Origin: Rugamonas rubra
GTDB taxonomy: Bacteria > Pseudomonadota > Gammaproteobacteria > Burkholderiales > Burkholderiaceae_D
Assembly: GCF_900114705.1 (NCBI RefSeq)
Contig: NZ_FOTW01000017.1
Location: forward strand, 124,001-188,000
Reading direction: 5' to 3'
Length of the DNA stretch: 64,000 nt
Shown here: positions 62,847 through 64,000 of the stretch, piece after piece
Layout: every line of letters begins with the position of its first letter
Position numbering within the stretch: the stretch's first letter is position 1
Notes under the pieces: generated by a model
Seen by the model: the letters and a program-made list of their open reading frames with translations, nothing else
Database searches by the model: none
What the model was told of the DNA's origin: nothing
Program-made: the position numbers and the translations under genes

Positions 62847-63013
62847 CCTGTGCCTCTTGTCTCGAATATTTTTCGTTGTAGTGGAGCCGGCGCACAGTGC
62901 CGGTGAGTATGCTCAAATGCCTCGTGTAAACGAACATCGTGATGCTACTAAATACGATGCTATCGGGCAGAACGCCAGTATGCAAGCGCTTTCATGGAAT
63001 TTGAACAAGCCCT

Positions 63014-64000
63014 CTAGGGCAGTTTATTTGCTGCGCCGCAGCATCCAAAGCCGTCGACGATGCCCTCGGCGGGCGCGGCGGCGGCGGCCTGGGCGGCGGC
63101 CTCCGCCGCCGCAGCGGCGGCGGCGATAGCGGCCGCCTCGCTCTGCGCTTTGAGGGCGGCCAGATGGTTCAATTCTTGTAGTTGCTGTCGACGTTGCCCT
63201 GCGTCCAGATTCGCCATCTGCTGCACCGCAGCATAAAAACGCACGAACGTTCTTTCTTTTTCCAGCAGCAAACGGAAGCCCGGCAGAAAATCGTTGTAGG
63301 TTGCCACCGAACTGAGGTGGGCGTTGGTCAGCGGTTCGGCGAACCAGCGGTCGTAGCCGGCATAGCCGCCCCAGCTGGTCTTGAGTTTTTGATAGTCCGC
63401 TTTCAAGGCGGCGAAGACGCGCGCCTTCTCCTCGCGCTTGTGGCGGTCGCTGGCCTTGCGCGCGTAGTTGGCCGCGAGCGCCTTGCGGTGCTTGACCAGC
63501 AGGGCGAGGAAATCGAGCCGGCGCAGGTTGTAGCGGGTGTAGGCGTCGCGCATCGCGTCCGTGCCGTACAGCTCCAGCCAGCGCTGCACGCCGGCCTCCT
63601 CGACGGCGGTGGCGAAGGCCTCGTTGAACTGCGAGTCGCCGGCCACATAGACCACCTGGTGGGCCAGCTCGTGGAACACCATGCGCGCCAGTTCGGCGTC
63701 GGAGTAGTTGATGAAGGTCGACAGCAGGGGATCGCTGAACCAGCCCAGCGTGGAGTAGGCCGGCACGCCGCCGACCTGGGCGTCGTTGCCCTCGGCGCGC
63801 AGCTCGGCGGCGTAGGCCTGGGCGTCGTCCTTGCTGTAGTAGCCGCGGTAGCTGACGCAGCCGGCGATCGGGAAGCACCACTGGATGGGCCGCAGCGACA
63901 GCTCCGGCGTGGCCACCACGTTCCACAGCACGAAGGGCCGGGTCAGCGGGGCGTAGTTCTTATAGCTGGCGTTGTCGGGCAGCGCCAGCTGCTTGACGGC
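63014..64000 (-). CDS. Putative zinc aminopeptidase, N-terminus outside the window
   Basis: The frame is open to the window edge, so the start and probable signal/lipoprotein region are missing. The 328 visible residues include YSTLGWFSDPLLSTFINYSD and the gluzincin-type HELAH (about residue 112, MVFHELAHQVVYVAGDS), with NEAFATAVEEAGVQRWL providing the third ligand Glu. This matches the putative aminopeptidase (Aminopep, COG4324) family. The C-terminus is an Ala-rich run (IAAAAAAAEAAAQAAAAAP) ending GFGCCGAANKLP, unusual for the family. Confidence 0.85.
   Translation of the reverse strand, partial: AVKQLALPDNASYKNYAPLTRPFVLWNVVATPELSLRPIQWCFPIAGCVSYRGYYSKDDAQAYAAELRAEGNDAQVGGVPAYSTLGWFSDPLLSTFINYSDAELARMVFHELAHQVVYVAGDSQFNEAFATAVEEAGVQRWLELYGTDAMRDAYTRYNLRRLDFLALLVKHRKALAANYARKASDRHKREEKARVFAALKADYQKLKTSWGGYAGYDRWFAEPLTNAHLSSVATYNDFLPGFRLLLEKERTFVRFYAAVQQMANLDAGQRRQQLQELNHLAALKAQSEAAAIAAAAAAAEAAAQAAAAAPAEGIVDGFGCCGAANKLP

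Overview
The window looks like a chromosomal segment of a high-GC betaproteobacterium of the order Burkholderiales, most likely Oxalobacteraceae (Massilia/Duganella/Pseudoduganella type). This is inferred from the overall character of the encoded proteins, the aru/ast-type arginine catabolic operon, the queA-tgt-yajC-secD-secF block, and many short GGGGTCAGACCCC palindromes in the intergenic spaces. No rRNA, tRNA, complete insertion sequence, prophage or CRISPR array was found. Nearly all genes are ordinary chromosomal genes with strong GC3 bias. The one clear exception is a more AT-rich patch around 57.6-59.0 kb.

Layout. 1-6.6 kb: the end of an EamA transporter, a membrane diguanylate cyclase with a repetitive periplasmic loop, a cluster of three tiny genes, an amino acid permease, a YceI protein and a glycine-zipper protein. 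6.1-20.1 kb: an arginine succinyltransferase (AST) catabolic unit read leftwards in the order astC, aruF, aruG, astD, astB, NAD-glutamate dehydrogenase, astE. An ArgR-like AraC-family regulator lies just upstream. The pathway turns arginine into glutamate, and the embedded large glutamate dehydrogenase carries the glutamate on to 2-oxoglutarate. 20.1-30 kb: a drug/metabolite transporter, a MarR regulator coupled to a small protein, an HDOD protein, a single-chain xanthine dehydrogenase-like molybdoenzyme, a glutathione transferase and a WYL regulator.

29.8-35.9 kb: an ethanolamine utilisation cluster without microcompartment genes (permease, TorF-like porin, eutB, eutC) with a divergent AraC-type regulator. 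37-45 kb: the housekeeping block secF-secD-yajC-tgt-queA with divergent recG. 45-50 kb: an MFS transporter with a coupled 42-residue peptide, an oxidoreductase, a DUF3025 protein, pyrC and a YefM/YoeB toxin-antitoxin pair. 50.2-55 kb: a glutamate/aspartate ABC importer divergent from a DctA/GltP-type symporter. 55-64 kb: an Atm1-like ABC exporter, an acyl-CoA thioesterase, an Abi/HEPN-like protein, an orphan antitoxin, two tandem fadD genes and a truncated putative zinc aminopeptidase.

Two palindromic repeat families are scattered between genes: seven loci of a GGGGTCTGACCCC type, and two full plus one half copy of a longer type built on a GTGCCGACATTCGGACAC arm. The features most likely to be new are the small-protein cluster at 2.2-2.7 kb with two paralogous mini-peptides, the repeat-bearing sensor loop of the diguanylate cyclase, the porin inside the ethanolamine cluster, the HEPN-like protein in its AT-rich patch, and the coupled mini-proteins next to the MFS and MarR genes.
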